Assembly: GCF_019249655.2 (NCBI RefSeq)
Contig: NZ_CP137557.1
Location: 650,001 to 714,000 of the forward strand
Reading direction: 5' to 3'
DNA from: Segatella copri
GTDB lineage: Bacteria > Bacteroidota > Bacteroidia > Bacteroidales > Bacteroidaceae
DNA: 64,000 nucleotides
Under the pieces are notes generated by a model. The model was given only the letters and a program-made list of their open reading frames with translations, was not told the origin of the DNA and did not search any database. Below, piece after piece: positions 47,143 to 54,351 of the stretch (position 1 is its first letter; every line of letters starts with the position of its first letter). The translations under genes and the position numbers were made by a program.

Positions 47143-47622
47143 ATGGATATACGTGTAGGATTTGGATATGATGTCCACAAACTGGTGGAGAACCGCGATT
47201 TGTGGCTCGGAGGAATCAAGATAGACTATGAGTTGGGATTGCTGGGTCATAGCGATGCTGATGTATTGATACATGCCATTTGCGATGCACTTTTGGGTGC
47301 TGCCAATATGCGCGACATCGGTTATCACTTCCCTGATACGGCAGCAGAGACGCTGAATGTGGATTCCAAGATATTGCTCAAGAAGACTATGGACCTGATT
47401 GCTACCAAGGGATATTCCTTGGGCAATATCGATGCCACAGTCTGCGCCGAACGCCCAAAACTCAATCCTCATGTGCCAGCCATGAAGGCTTGTCTGGCAG
47501 AAGTGATGGGAGTGGATGAGGATCAGATTTCCATTAAGGCAACAACCACCGAAAAGCTCGGCTTTACGGGAAGAATGGAAGGAATCTCTGCTTATGCTAC
47601 CGTGTTGATACAAAGGGCATAA
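47143..47622 (+). CDS. ispF: 2-C-methyl-D-erythritol 2,4-cyclodiphosphate synthase
   Basis: The protein has 159 residues from the ATG at 47143; a TTG 15 bp upstream is less likely. The metal site D10-x-H12 (GFGYDVHKL) and H44 (ADVLIHAICDALLGA) are present, as are FPDT and ATTTEKLGFTGR. It catalyses a step of the MEP isoprenoid pathway, which supplies the prenyl carriers that the glycan genes downstream would use. It follows porV by 62 bp. Confidence 0.97.
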   Translation: MDIRVGFGYDVHKLVENRDLWLGGIKIDYELGLLGHSDADVLIHAICDALLGAANMRDIGYHFPDTAAETLNVDSKILLKKTMDLIATKGYSLGNIDATVCAERPKLNPHVPAMKACLAEVMGVDEDQISIKATTTEKLGFTGRMEGISAYATVLIQRA

Positions 47623-47718
47623 TTACACTCAAAAGGTGTTAAGAACTATTGATTTATAGCAATTCCTTTGATGCAAATCAAAAAATATTCAAAAAGGAAG
47701 CATTTTTTTGATGAAACA

Positions 47719-47750
47719 TTTGGTAAATAGAAAAAATCATCGTATCTTTG
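47719..47750 (+). promoter_or_regulatory. Bacteroidota-type promoter with no coding gene directly downstream
   Basis: TTTG (47719-47722), 20-bp spacer, TATCTTTG (47743-47750). Transcription should start near 47757. The first terminator follows at 47897. Confidence 0.75.
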
Positions 47751-47756
47751 CACCGT

Positions 47757-47936
47757 CAAAAGGTTAATAGATTGTTTAGGTTAGTAGTAATAGATTTAGG
47801 TTTTTAGTTATTAGGTTTTAAGGTAGATTGTTTAACAGATAATTGAGAAGGTCGTGAGACTATTTTGATTAGATTTTTTTAAGTTAAACATAAGTGCATG
47901 CCACAGCTCGTTGAGAGTTGTGGCATGTTTCTTTTT
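47757..47936 (+). ncRNA. Candidate small RNA (about 180 nt)
   Basis: The unit runs from the predicted start after a consensus promoter to a strong terminator, with no coding frame of note. GTTTAAC (about 47829) and GTTAAAC (about 47883) can pair and enclose a purine-rich loop. The 5' third is built of TTAGGTT/TTAGTA-like repeats. It may be a free small RNA or a leader that is attenuated ahead of the glycosyltransferase gene. I do not recognise an Rfam family. Confidence 0.5.
47897..47936 (+). terminator. Strong rho-independent terminator
   Basis: A 13-bp stem, CATGCCACAGCTC (47897-47909) with GAGTTGTGGCATG (47915-47927), has one wobble pair and a 5-nt loop (GTTGA), followed by TTTCTTTTT. Confidence 0.9.
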
Positions 47937-48006
47937 GCTTGAGGCTTATCTCAATCTTGGTTCATCACCTTTTTGCTTGAGGCTTATCTCAATCTTTGTT
48001 CATAAC
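47931..48006. repeat. Tandem repeat, two 38-bp copies
   Basis: Copies at 47931-47968 and 47969-48006 differ at only a few positions. Each contains the palindrome TTGAGGCTTATCTCAA. Confidence 0.85.
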
Positions 48007-48076
48007 CTTTGAATGTATATTCAAAGCTTTTGAACGTATGTTCAAAGGCTTTGAACTTAAGTTCAAAAGCTTTGAA
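47939..48076. promoter_or_regulatory. Array of five TTGA-N8-TCAA palindromes (candidate operator array)
   Basis: The palindromes are TTGAGGCTTATCTCAA (47939-47954 and 47977-47992), then TTGA-ATGTATAT-TCAA, TTGA-ACGTATGT-TCAA and TTGA-ACTTAAGT-TCAA. In the last three the arms extend to TTTGAA/TTCAAA (48008-48025, 48029-48046, 48050-48067). Their centres are exactly 21 bp apart, two helical turns. A further left half-site lies at 48071-48076. The array ends about 140 bp before the promoter of the GT4 gene. No known regulator was matched. Confidence 0.65.
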
Positions 48077-48195
48077 CATAACTTTCTTCTAAGGAACATA
48101 ACTTTTTCTATTAGTGATAAAAGGTTTTATTACTAGTCTTATTGACTGTCATCCCACTTTTTGAGGCGAATCTTGAAAGAAAAGCCTTCATTTCT

Positions 48196-48226
48196 TTTGT
48201 TAGCACATTTTTTTTCGTTATCTTTG
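48196..48226 (+). promoter_or_regulatory. Promoter of the GT4 gene
   Basis: TTTG (48196-48199), 19-bp spacer, TATCTTTG (48219-48226). It lies 36 bp before the ATG at 48263. The longer frame opening at 48161 starts upstream of this promoter and is rejected. Confidence 0.75.
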
Positions 48227-48262
48227 CAACTGAAAGCTATAAATAAAAGCTATTATAAGAAG

Positions 48263-49531
48263 ATGAGAGTACTTATAGTAAATACAAGTGAGAAGACAGG
48301 CGGTGCGGCTGTAGCTGCCAATCGCCTGATGGATGCCCTTAACAACAATGGTGTTAAGGCTAAGATGCTGGTGCGTGATAAGGAGACTGATGACATAACC
48401 GTTGTCAGTTTGCCCCGTTCCTCCAAGTTGCGCTGGAACTTCCTGTGGGAGCGTTGGTGCGTATTCTGGCATCTTCATTTCTCGAAGCATCATCTTTGGG
48501 AAGTAGATATGGCAACGGCAGGATCGGATATTACCAAGCTTCGTGAGTTTCAGGAAGCAGATGTCATCCATCTTTCTTGGATCAACCAGGGTATGCTCTC
48601 ATTGAAAAGCATCCGGAAGATCTTGAAGAGTGGAAAACCGGTGGTGTGGACTATGCACGACCTTTGGGCTGCTACGGGCATCTGTCATTATGCCCGTGGA
48701 TGCAACCGCTATGCCTCATCCTGTGGAAGTTGCCCGCTCTTGCCTCATAAGGGAAGCAAGAACGACGTTTCTGCCAAGATATTCGGGCGCAAGAAGGAAC
48801 TGTATCATGGTGCCAACATTCATTTCGTAAGTTGCAGCAGATGGCTGGAGCAACAGGCCAAGAAGAGTGCGCTCTTCGTAGGTCAGCGCATTACTAATAT
48901 TCCGAATCCGATTGATACACATGTGTTCTGTCCGCAAGACAAGGCTGAAGCACGCTTGCGTGCCGGATTGCCTGCCGACAAGCGTATCATTCTCTTTGTT
49001 TCTCAGCGTGTAACGGATGAGCGAAAGGGAATGAAGTATTTCGTAGAGGCGATAGACAGGTTGGTGAAGAAATATCCGGATATGGTGAAGCATACGGCTA
49101 TTGCCATCTTGGGAGGGCATTCCGAGGAGATAGAATTGTCTTTGCCTTCTTATTCCCTGGGCTATGTGAGCGATGTGAAGCAAATTGTGAATATCTATAA
49201 TTCCGTTGATGTCTTTGTTCTGCCTTCTCTGGAGGATAATTTGCCAAACACCATCATGGAGTCTATGGCATGTGGTGTGCCTAGTGTGGGCTTTAAGGTG
49301 GGTGGTATCCCTGAGATGATAGACCATCAGAAGACCGGCTATGTGGCCAACTATCGGGATTCTGATGATTTGGCAGAGGGCATTCATTGGGTATTGGAAG
49401 AAGCCGATATGAAGAACTTGCAGCAGGCTTGCCTGCATAAGGTGACCCAATGCTACTCGCAGCATTCAGTGGCACTTAGATATATAGAGGTGTATAATCA
49501 GGCATTGGCCTACAAAAACTATCATCTATGA
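48263..49531 (+). CDS. Glycosyltransferase family 4 (GT-B fold)
   Basis: The protein has 422 residues from the ATG at 48263. The N-terminal domain opens MRVLIVNTSEKTGGAAVAANRL. The C-terminal nucleotide-sugar-binding half carries the EX7E-type motif (PSLEDNLPNTIMESMACGVPSVGFKVGGIPEMI). A Cys-rich segment (CHYARGCNRYASSCGSCPLL) seen in a subset of GT4 enzymes lies near residues 140-160. It is a cytoplasmic enzyme that adds a sugar to a lipid-linked glycan. The last 4 bp overlap the GT2 start (ATGA), so the two are coupled. Confidence 0.93.
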   Translation: MRVLIVNTSEKTGGAAVAANRLMDALNNNGVKAKMLVRDKETDDITVVSLPRSSKLRWNFLWERWCVFWHLHFSKHHLWEVDMATAGSDITKLREFQEADVIHLSWINQGMLSLKSIRKILKSGKPVVWTMHDLWAATGICHYARGCNRYASSCGSCPLLPHKGSKNDVSAKIFGRKKELYHGANIHFVSCSRWLEQQAKKSALFVGQRITNIPNPIDTHVFCPQDKAEARLRAGLPADKRIILFVSQRVTDERKGMKYFVEAIDRLVKKYPDMVKHTAIAILGGHSEEIELSLPSYSLGYVSDVKQIVNIYNSVDVFVLPSLEDNLPNTIMESMACGVPSVGFKVGGIPEMIDHQKTGYVANYRDSDDLAEGIHWVLEEADMKNLQQACLHKVTQCYSQHSVALRYIEVYNQALAYKNYHL

Positions 49532-50304
49532 TAAAATTCACCGTAGTTACCTGTACGTTTAATGCCGAAAGTGTATTGCAGCGTACATTGGATAGCGTCA
49601 ATAAGCAGACTTATTGCAATGTGGAGCATCTGATTATCGATGGCGTGTCTAAGGATAAGACGCTGGCAATGGTCAAGGCATATCAGCATAAGGCGCAAGT
49701 GGGGGAGAATGCCCATGAGATTGTTGTCTATTCAGAACCCGACAAAGGTCTCTATGATGCCATGAATAAGGGCATTGATAGAGCCACGGGTGACTATCTC
49801 GTGTTTCTGAATGCGGGCGACGTGTTTCCTTCGGAAGACACCTTGGAGTATGTAGAAGGCTGCGTAGGCGAAGGAGAAATCTTGCCTGGTGTGCTTTATG
49901 GTGATACCGATATTGTGAATGATGAGGGGTGCTTCCTACGCCATCGTCGTCTCACTCCTCCCAAGAAGTTGACCTGGCGTTCGTTTAAATGGGGAATGCT
50001 GGTGTGCCATCAGTCGTTCTATGCCCGTACCGATATTGCCCGAGAGGTGCATTATGATTTACACTATCGGCTTTCGGCTGATGTGGATTGGTGTATCCGC
50101 ATCATGAAAGAGGCAGAACGTCGCCATCTGCCTTTACGCAATGTCAATGCCGTCATCACCAACTATCTGGATGGGGGGATGTCGATACAGAATCATAAGG
50201 CTTCGCTCAAGGAACGCTTCGTGGTGATGAGGAATAATTATGGCATTATCACCACCTTGGTGGTTCATGCCTGGTTCGTGGTGCGAGGTATATTCAAAAA
50301 ATAG
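49528..50304 (+). CDS. Glycosyltransferase family 2 (GT-A fold)
   Basis: The protein has 258 residues. It starts FTVVTCTFNAESVLQRTLDSVNKQTY, followed by EHLIIDGVSKDKT, SEPDKGLYDAMNKGI and YLVFLNAGDVF (the last in the place of the DxD metal motif). This is the WcaA/'SEPDKGIYDAMNKG' branch common in capsule and O-antigen clusters. The ATGA overlap with the upstream GT4 gene shows that they form one operon. Confidence 0.93.
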   Translation: MIKFTVVTCTFNAESVLQRTLDSVNKQTYCNVEHLIIDGVSKDKTLAMVKAYQHKAQVGENAHEIVVYSEPDKGLYDAMNKGIDRATGDYLVFLNAGDVFPSEDTLEYVEGCVGEGEILPGVLYGDTDIVNDEGCFLRHRRLTPPKKLTWRSFKWGMLVCHQSFYARTDIAREVHYDLHYRLSADVDWCIRIMKEAERRHLPLRNVNAVITNYLDGGMSIQNHKASLKERFVVMRNNYGIITTLVVHAWFVVRGIFKK

Positions 50305-50425
50305 GTGGATAAATTTACTATGGGGGTTATTTTTGCTGTTTAAATATGGGTGGTGAACAATTATTACCCTCTAAAAAACAGATTTTACCCCTATATTGCG
50401 ATTTTTTCTCCTATCTTTGCACTTG

Positions 50426-50653
50426 AAAAGATAACTCTTGCATTGGGCTTGTACTTGATGGCAGGAATAATTGATTCGTATAAAACAGTATTACTCAAAT
50501 AAAAAATAACTTTCATATTCATGTTTTAGACAATTGTAAATAACTTTAGTTTTTAAATTTAATAGGAATAGGCTTTTCAGGTGAGAGTAACATCTGGTAA
50601 GCGATATTTGATAAATTAAGGAAGCGTCAGTCGGGAGACTGGCGCTTTTTTAT
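50426..50653 (+). ncRNA. Candidate small RNA or attenuated leader (about 228 nt)
   Basis: The unit starts after TATCTTTG (50412-50419), although no TTTG at the usual distance was found, and ends at a terminator. An inner hairpin pairs CAGGTG with CATCTG (about 50579-50596). There is no coding frame or known riboswitch motif that I recognise. Confidence 0.4.
50622..50653 (+). terminator. Rho-independent terminator
   Basis: AAGCGTCAGTC (50622-50632), GGGA loop, GACTGGCGCTT (50637-50647), one wobble pair, then TTTTTT. Confidence 0.88.
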
Positions 50654-50715
50654 TGTTTTAGGATTACTTAAGTAATAATTTCTGTGAAAAGCATGATGGT
50701 TTCTATATTTTATTG

Positions 50716-50723
50716 TATCTTTG
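50716..50723 (+). promoter_or_regulatory. -7 element directly before the acetyltransferase gene
   Basis: TATCTTTG ends 4 bp before the ATG at 50728, so the mRNA may be leaderless, as for tnpC at 20120. Confidence 0.5.
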
Positions 50724-50727
50724 CAAC

Positions 50728-51276
50728 ATGAATCCAATAGCACAAACTATCATATTATCGGCTTCTGCGGTGAGAATGATCCCACACATAGCCATGTATC
50801 TGCTTCACAAGAAGGAGATAGACCTTGATTTGCTCAAGGTGCAGGACCAAAAGCCAACGATACTGAACTTCATCAAGGCTTGCACTCGTGAAAGAAGTTT
50901 CCGTAATCTCTTCTATTATCGCCTGGGAGAGTATCGTTCGGTATTCATCAGTTGGCTGTTGCCGCCAGAACGAACCATGACTATCTGGTGCCCGCATATT
51001 GGAAAAGGAGCACATTTTGAACATAGTTATGCCACCTATCTCAATGCCGACTCCATAGGTGATGATTTCTATTGCCTGCAGATGGTGACGTTGGGAAATG
51101 GTAAGGGCGGCAGGCCTACCATAGGAAATGATGTGAAAATCTATACGGGAGCAACTGTCTTTGGTGCTGTCCGCATTGGTAATCATGTAACGATAGGGGC
51201 TGGAGCCGTAGTCTTCCAGAATGTGCCTGATGGAGCAACTGTAGTGGGGAATCCTGCAAGAATCATTCAGAAATAA
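50728..51276 (+). CDS. Left-handed beta-helix (hexapeptide) acetyltransferase, serine acetyltransferase-like
   Basis: The protein has 182 residues from the ATG at 50728; a TTG 15 bp upstream sits in the -7 box. An N-terminal helical part (about 1-85) leads to hexapeptide repeats (about 95-180: GKGAHFEHSYATYLNADSIGDD, IGNDVKIYTGATVFGAVRIGNHVTIGAGAVVFQNVPDGATVVGNPARII). This matches the serine acetyltransferase/colanic-acid acyltransferase group. In this setting O-acetylation of a glycan is more likely than cysteine synthesis. The IspD-like gene follows after 21 bp. Confidence 0.85.
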   Translation: MNPIAQTIILSASAVRMIPHIAMYLLHKKEIDLDLLKVQDQKPTILNFIKACTRERSFRNLFYYRLGEYRSVFISWLLPPERTMTIWCPHIGKGAHFEHSYATYLNADSIGDDFYCLQMVTLGNGKGGRPTIGNDVKIYTGATVFGAVRIGNHVTIGAGAVVFQNVPDGATVVGNPARIIQK

Positions 51277-51297
51277 TTCATTTTAAAGATATAAGAT

Positions 51298-52014
51298 ATG
51301 AACTATGCACTTATCATAGCCGGAGGTTCTGGCAATCGTATGGGACAAGATATCCCAAAACAGTTTATGCATGTTGATAATTGTCCTATCATCATTCATA
51401 CGATGATGGCTTTCCAGAAGCATCCCGATATTCAGGGAATTGCTGTGGTGTGTCTGGCGGGCTGGGAAACCGTGTTGCAATCCTATGCCAATCAGTTTTG
51501 CATCACTAAACTGAAATGGATATTCCCTGGTGGCAGCAATGGTCAGGAATCTATCCATAATGGTATCTGCGGCTTGAAGAAAATGGGCTGTGGTGACGAT
51601 GACCTGGTTTTGGTGCATGATGCCGTGCGCCCACTCTTGTCGCAAGACATCATCTCATCCAATATCGCCATCTGCCAAAAGTACGGTTATGCCATTACGG
51701 GTATCAAATGTAGAGAGGCTATCCTGGAGAGTGAGGATGGTTTCACGACTAATACAAGTATTCCTCGTGATAAGTTAATCCGTACCCAGACACCTCAGAC
51801 TTTCCGGTTGGGAAACCTCATCGCAGCCCATGAGGAAGCCAAGGAGAAAGGCATCACCAATTCGGTGGCATCCTGTACCTTGATGGCGGAACTGGGAGGC
51901 AGACAGATGCATATTGTGCCTGGCTCAGAAAAGAACATCAAGATTACTACTGTGGAGGATCTGGAAATTCTGAAAGCTTTGATGAAGGTTCAGCCGGAGT
52001 CTTGGCTCAAATAA
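51298..52014 (+). CDS. IspD/TarI-like cytidylyltransferase
   Basis: The protein has 238 residues. The nucleotide-binding start ALIIAGGSGNRMGQDIPKQF and the motifs VLVHDAVRPLLS, RTQTPQTFR and ITTVEDLEI identify an IspD-type enzyme that joins CTP with a sugar-alcohol phosphate. A nearby epimerase and LicD suggest a CDP-activated polyol (for example CDP-ribitol, as for TarI) for glycan decoration rather than isoprenoid synthesis. True ispD function cannot be excluded, since no other ispD is visible here. Confidence 0.85.
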   Translation: MNYALIIAGGSGNRMGQDIPKQFMHVDNCPIIIHTMMAFQKHPDIQGIAVVCLAGWETVLQSYANQFCITKLKWIFPGGSNGQESIHNGICGLKKMGCGDDDLVLVHDAVRPLLSQDIISSNIAICQKYGYAITGIKCREAILESEDGFTTNTSIPRDKLIRTQTPQTFRLGNLIAAHEEAKEKGITNSVASCTLMAELGGRQMHIVPGSEKNIKITTVEDLEILKALMKVQPESWLK

Positions 52015-52085
52015 CGTTGGAGTATGGTTCTCTTTTATATGAGAATATGGATTAAAGTTGGAAATGTTAGGCAACTGTTAGATTT

Positions 52086-53171
52086 ATGTTAGATTTTTCA
52101 TCTTATCAGAAAGATATAACCCGTCTTTTCCAGGATGGATTAGACTTGGAGCGTTTGCGTGACAAGACCATTCTTGTGGTGGGTGCCACGGGATTGGTAG
52201 GAGGTTGCATTGTGGATGTGCTGATGCAGAATCCAGCCAGATGCTACAAAGTGATTGCTGCTGGTCGTAATAAGGAACGTGCCCAGCAGAAGTTTGCGGC
52301 TTATTGGGAAGATGAGTCTTTCTTTTTTGCAAAGATAGATGTCACCCAGCCTGTCATCAAGAGCATGAATGGAATGATGGTGGAATCTGTGTATGATGAG
52401 TTGGCTGAGGGAGCGGATTACATTATAGATGCGGCAAGCAATGCGAGTCCTAATTTCTTCAGTCGGGAACCTGTAGAGGTGATGAAAGCCAATATCAATG
52501 GTGTGTCCCATCTCATAGAATATGGATTGAGACATCGCATGAAGCGCATGGTTTACGTTTCTTCCGGCGAGATCTATGGCGAAGGCGATGGTTCTGAGTT
52601 TACCGAGAAGAGCAGCGGATATGTGGATTGTGCCTCTGTGCGTGCCTGCTATCCATCGTCTAAGCGAGCTGCAGAGACGCTTTGCATGGCATACGGAGCA
52701 GAGTATGATGCCGATGTGGTGATAGCCAGATTGAGTCATACTTATGGTCCAGGCTTTACCGAGAGCGATAATAGGGTATATGCCCAGTTTATCCGCAATG
52801 TCCTGAAGGGTGAGGATATCGTTCTGAAGAGTAAGGGAGAGGCTTTCCGGTCATGGCTCTATGTGGTGGATGCTGCCCATGCCATCCTGCGCCTCTTGCT
52901 GGATGGTGAAAGGGGCAATGCCTATAATGTGGCGCATTCTGAATCAAATATCTCCATCCGCCAATTGGCAGAGCTGATAGCCAGGAAAGCGAATAGGAAG
53001 GTGGTGTTTGATATTCCTGAGGAGGATGCGCAGCAGGGCAATACCACGCCTATCACCAAGGCAACCTTTAATACGGATAAGCTCAAGGCTTTGGGCTGGA
53101 GACCGCTTTTTGATGTGGAAGAAGGTTTTGGACATACCTTGCAGGATGTGGGAAAGAGCACATCTGAATAA
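52086..53171 (+). CDS. NAD-dependent epimerase/dehydratase (extended SDR)
   Basis: The protein has 361 residues. The Rossmann motif G33-A-T-G36-L-V-G39 begins near residue 33, later than usual, after an extra N-terminal helix. The catalytic Y189-x3-K193 (YPSSK) with an upstream Ser (VSSGEIYGEG) and the SDR signatures (ANINGVSHLIEYG, YVVDAAHAIL, YNVAHSESNISIRQLAELI) are clear. It probably makes the sugar or polyol precursor used with the IspD-like enzyme (71 bp upstream) and LicD. The exact reaction is unknown. Confidence 0.9.
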   Translation: MLDFSSYQKDITRLFQDGLDLERLRDKTILVVGATGLVGGCIVDVLMQNPARCYKVIAAGRNKERAQQKFAAYWEDESFFFAKIDVTQPVIKSMNGMMVESVYDELAEGADYIIDAASNASPNFFSREPVEVMKANINGVSHLIEYGLRHRMKRMVYVSSGEIYGEGDGSEFTEKSSGYVDCASVRACYPSSKRAAETLCMAYGAEYDADVVIARLSHTYGPGFTESDNRVYAQFIRNVLKGEDIVLKSKGEAFRSWLYVVDAAHAILRLLLDGERGNAYNVAHSESNISIRQLAELIARKANRKVVFDIPEEDAQQGNTTPITKATFNTDKLKALGWRPLFDVEEGFGHTLQDVGKSTSE

Positions 53172-53174
53172 AAT

Positions 53175-53353
53175 GAGGGTGTATCATAAAGTCAGTCCTT
53201 TACAGCTTTTAGGCACGGATTACACGGATTACACGGATTACATGGATTTTTAAGAGAGATGATAATCGCTTTACTTATATTAGCACTATAAATCCGTGTA
53301 ATCCGTGTAATCCGTGCCTTATCTATATCCTAAGAAGCTTATGACACACCCTC
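53175..53353. repeat. Large two-tier inverted repeat between convergent genes
   Basis: The outer arms are GAGGGTGTATCATAA (53175-53189) and TTATGACACACCCTC (53339-53353), with one mismatch. The inner arms are perfect over 29 bp (53211-53239 and 53291-53319) and are built of GGATTACAC units repeated in tandem. The element fills the gap between the epimerase (+) and LicD (-) and can act as a bidirectional terminator. The ATCCGTGTAATCCGTG-type unit looks like a dispersed intergenic repeat. Confidence 0.85.
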
Positions 53354-53360
53354 TCTTGTG

Positions 53361-54230
53361 TTATAGCTTTCTTTTAATCTCGTCCCACGTTTCTCTCTTT
53401 TCCATGTTAAGATAGTAGCGCAGGTGCTTTTCCACTCTTTGTTCTACGGGTGGGAACTTCATATAGTCGCCAAAGAAGTGGCGCAGATAGGTATCTGCCT
53501 GTTCCGGCAGCAAGACGGTGGTATCTTCGAATGGAAATTTCTTTCCCTTGCCAAGCCATTCCTTCGGGAAAATCTCCTTGTAATGGTAGGAACCCGTATT
53601 CACCAGTACGTTCTTCGCCTTGTCGAAGTCATATCGATGACTCATCTCGTCCATCTGCTGGATAAGATGGTGGCGCATCTTGCTGCGGCAGAAGAAGGCA
53701 AGCGTCTTGATGGCAAACCGGCCCCAGGTTTCCTTGTGCAGGAGCAGGGAAATGTAATCGATGAAGGTGTTGTGAGTGGTTACGGCGTTCAGACGGTTGA
53801 TGGTCTTTGAGTATTTGCGATACAGAGCCTTCGCCGTTTCCAGGTCATCGTCGGTGGCATCAAGAGGGAAGATATCTACGTAAAGACCGATGATGCAGGG
53901 ACGCTCCTTCTCCTCAATAAGAGTGGTTTCGCGATTCACGAGTTTGGAGAAATACAGAGGGTACGATTCGTTGTTGTAGGGAGTCACTACCTCGTATTTG
54001 CCAAAGTCTTCGTGTTTGGCGATTTCGAGCAGACGGTCGTAGTCGGGGCGTGGCATCAGCACGTCGATGTCATCGTCCCAGGGAATCATTCCGTGGTGAC
54101 GGGCGGCTCCGATGGCGGTGCCGGCACAACAGTAATATCTGAGGTGATACTTGTTGCAGATGTCGATGAATGCCTTCAATATATCGAGTATTGTGGCGTT
54201 CCATTCCTTCTTGATGTTCTTAATATCCAT
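53361..54230 (-). CDS. LicD-family phosphotransferase
   Basis: The protein has 289 residues. The hallmark AGTAIGAARHHGMIPWDDDIDV spans about 36-57, with the WDDDID acids at 51-56, and YVDIFPLDAT follows. LicD proteins transfer phosphocholine or a sugar-alcohol phosphate from a CDP carrier to a glycan. The CDP donor could come from the IspD-like enzyme at 51298. It has its own promoter (54252-54282), back to back with the flippase gene. Confidence 0.93.
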   Translation of the reverse strand: MDIKNIKKEWNATILDILKAFIDICNKYHLRYYCCAGTAIGAARHHGMIPWDDDIDVLMPRPDYDRLLEIAKHEDFGKYEVVTPYNNESYPLYFSKLVNRETTLIEEKERPCIIGLYVDIFPLDATDDDLETAKALYRKYSKTINRLNAVTTHNTFIDYISLLLHKETWGRFAIKTLAFFCRSKMRHHLIQQMDEMSHRYDFDKAKNVLVNTGSYHYKEIFPKEWLGKGKKFPFEDTTVLLPEQADTYLRHFFGDYMKFPPVEQRVEKHLRYYLNMEKRETWDEIKRKL

Positions 54231-54251
54231 ATTTTTTCTGTTTTACGACTG

Positions 54252-54282
54252 CAAAAGTAAGCAAAAAGTTTTGAACTTCAAA
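54252..54282 (-). promoter_or_regulatory. Promoter of the LicD gene (overlaps the flippase promoter)
   Basis: On the minus strand TTTG (54279-54282), 19-bp spacer, TACTTTTG (54252-54259). Confidence 0.75.
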
Positions 54283-54300
54283 CTATTTATGCTACTTTTG
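54270..54300 (+). promoter_or_regulatory. Promoter of the flippase gene
   Basis: TTTG (54270-54273), 19-bp spacer, TACTTTTG (54293-54300). Its -33 box and that of the LicD promoter together form the palindrome TTTGAA-C-TTCAAA (54270-54282), so the two polymerases cannot bind at once. Confidence 0.75.
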
Positions 54301-54351
54301 CACTTTAAAAAGTAAAATCAAGTAATATTCCATATTTATCAGATAGAAACG

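Larger units (their letters stand above)
47623..48262. promoter_or_regulatory. Complex intergenic region upstream of the glycan cluster
   Basis: This 640-bp region without a coding gene contains a well-formed promoter, a candidate 180-nt RNA with its terminator, a 38-bp direct repeat, an array of TTGA-N8-TCAA palindromes, a weak hairpin near 48112-48133, and a second promoter for the glycosyltransferase at 48263. Each is listed separately. Confidence 0.75.
50305..50727. promoter_or_regulatory. Intergenic region with promoter, candidate RNA and terminator
   Basis: This 423-bp stretch has no coding gene. It contains TATCTTTG at 50412-50419, a candidate RNA ending at the terminator 50622-50653, and a second TATCTTTG just before the acetyltransferase gene. 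The layout repeats that of 47719-48226. Confidence 0.65.

Noticed and set aside
47931..48076. Possible CRISPR array
   Set aside because: There are only two 38-bp direct copies followed by palindromes with a 21-bp step. There are no unique spacers of constant length and no cas genes nearby.
48112..48133. Hairpin AGTGATAAAA/TTTTATTACT as a terminator
   Set aside because: The stem is AT-only with a 2-nt loop and no T-run beyond it, so it is too weak to support.
50426..50653. tmRNA, 6S RNA or a known riboswitch
   Set aside because: There is no tRNA-like ends, tag reading frame or recognisable aptamer. The candidate is kept only as an unnamed RNA.
51298..52014. Naming this gene ispD outright
   Set aside because: The fold is IspD-like, but its place among epimerase, LicD and transferase genes fits a CDP-polyol enzyme as well or better. 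The genome-wide search for another ispD was not possible.
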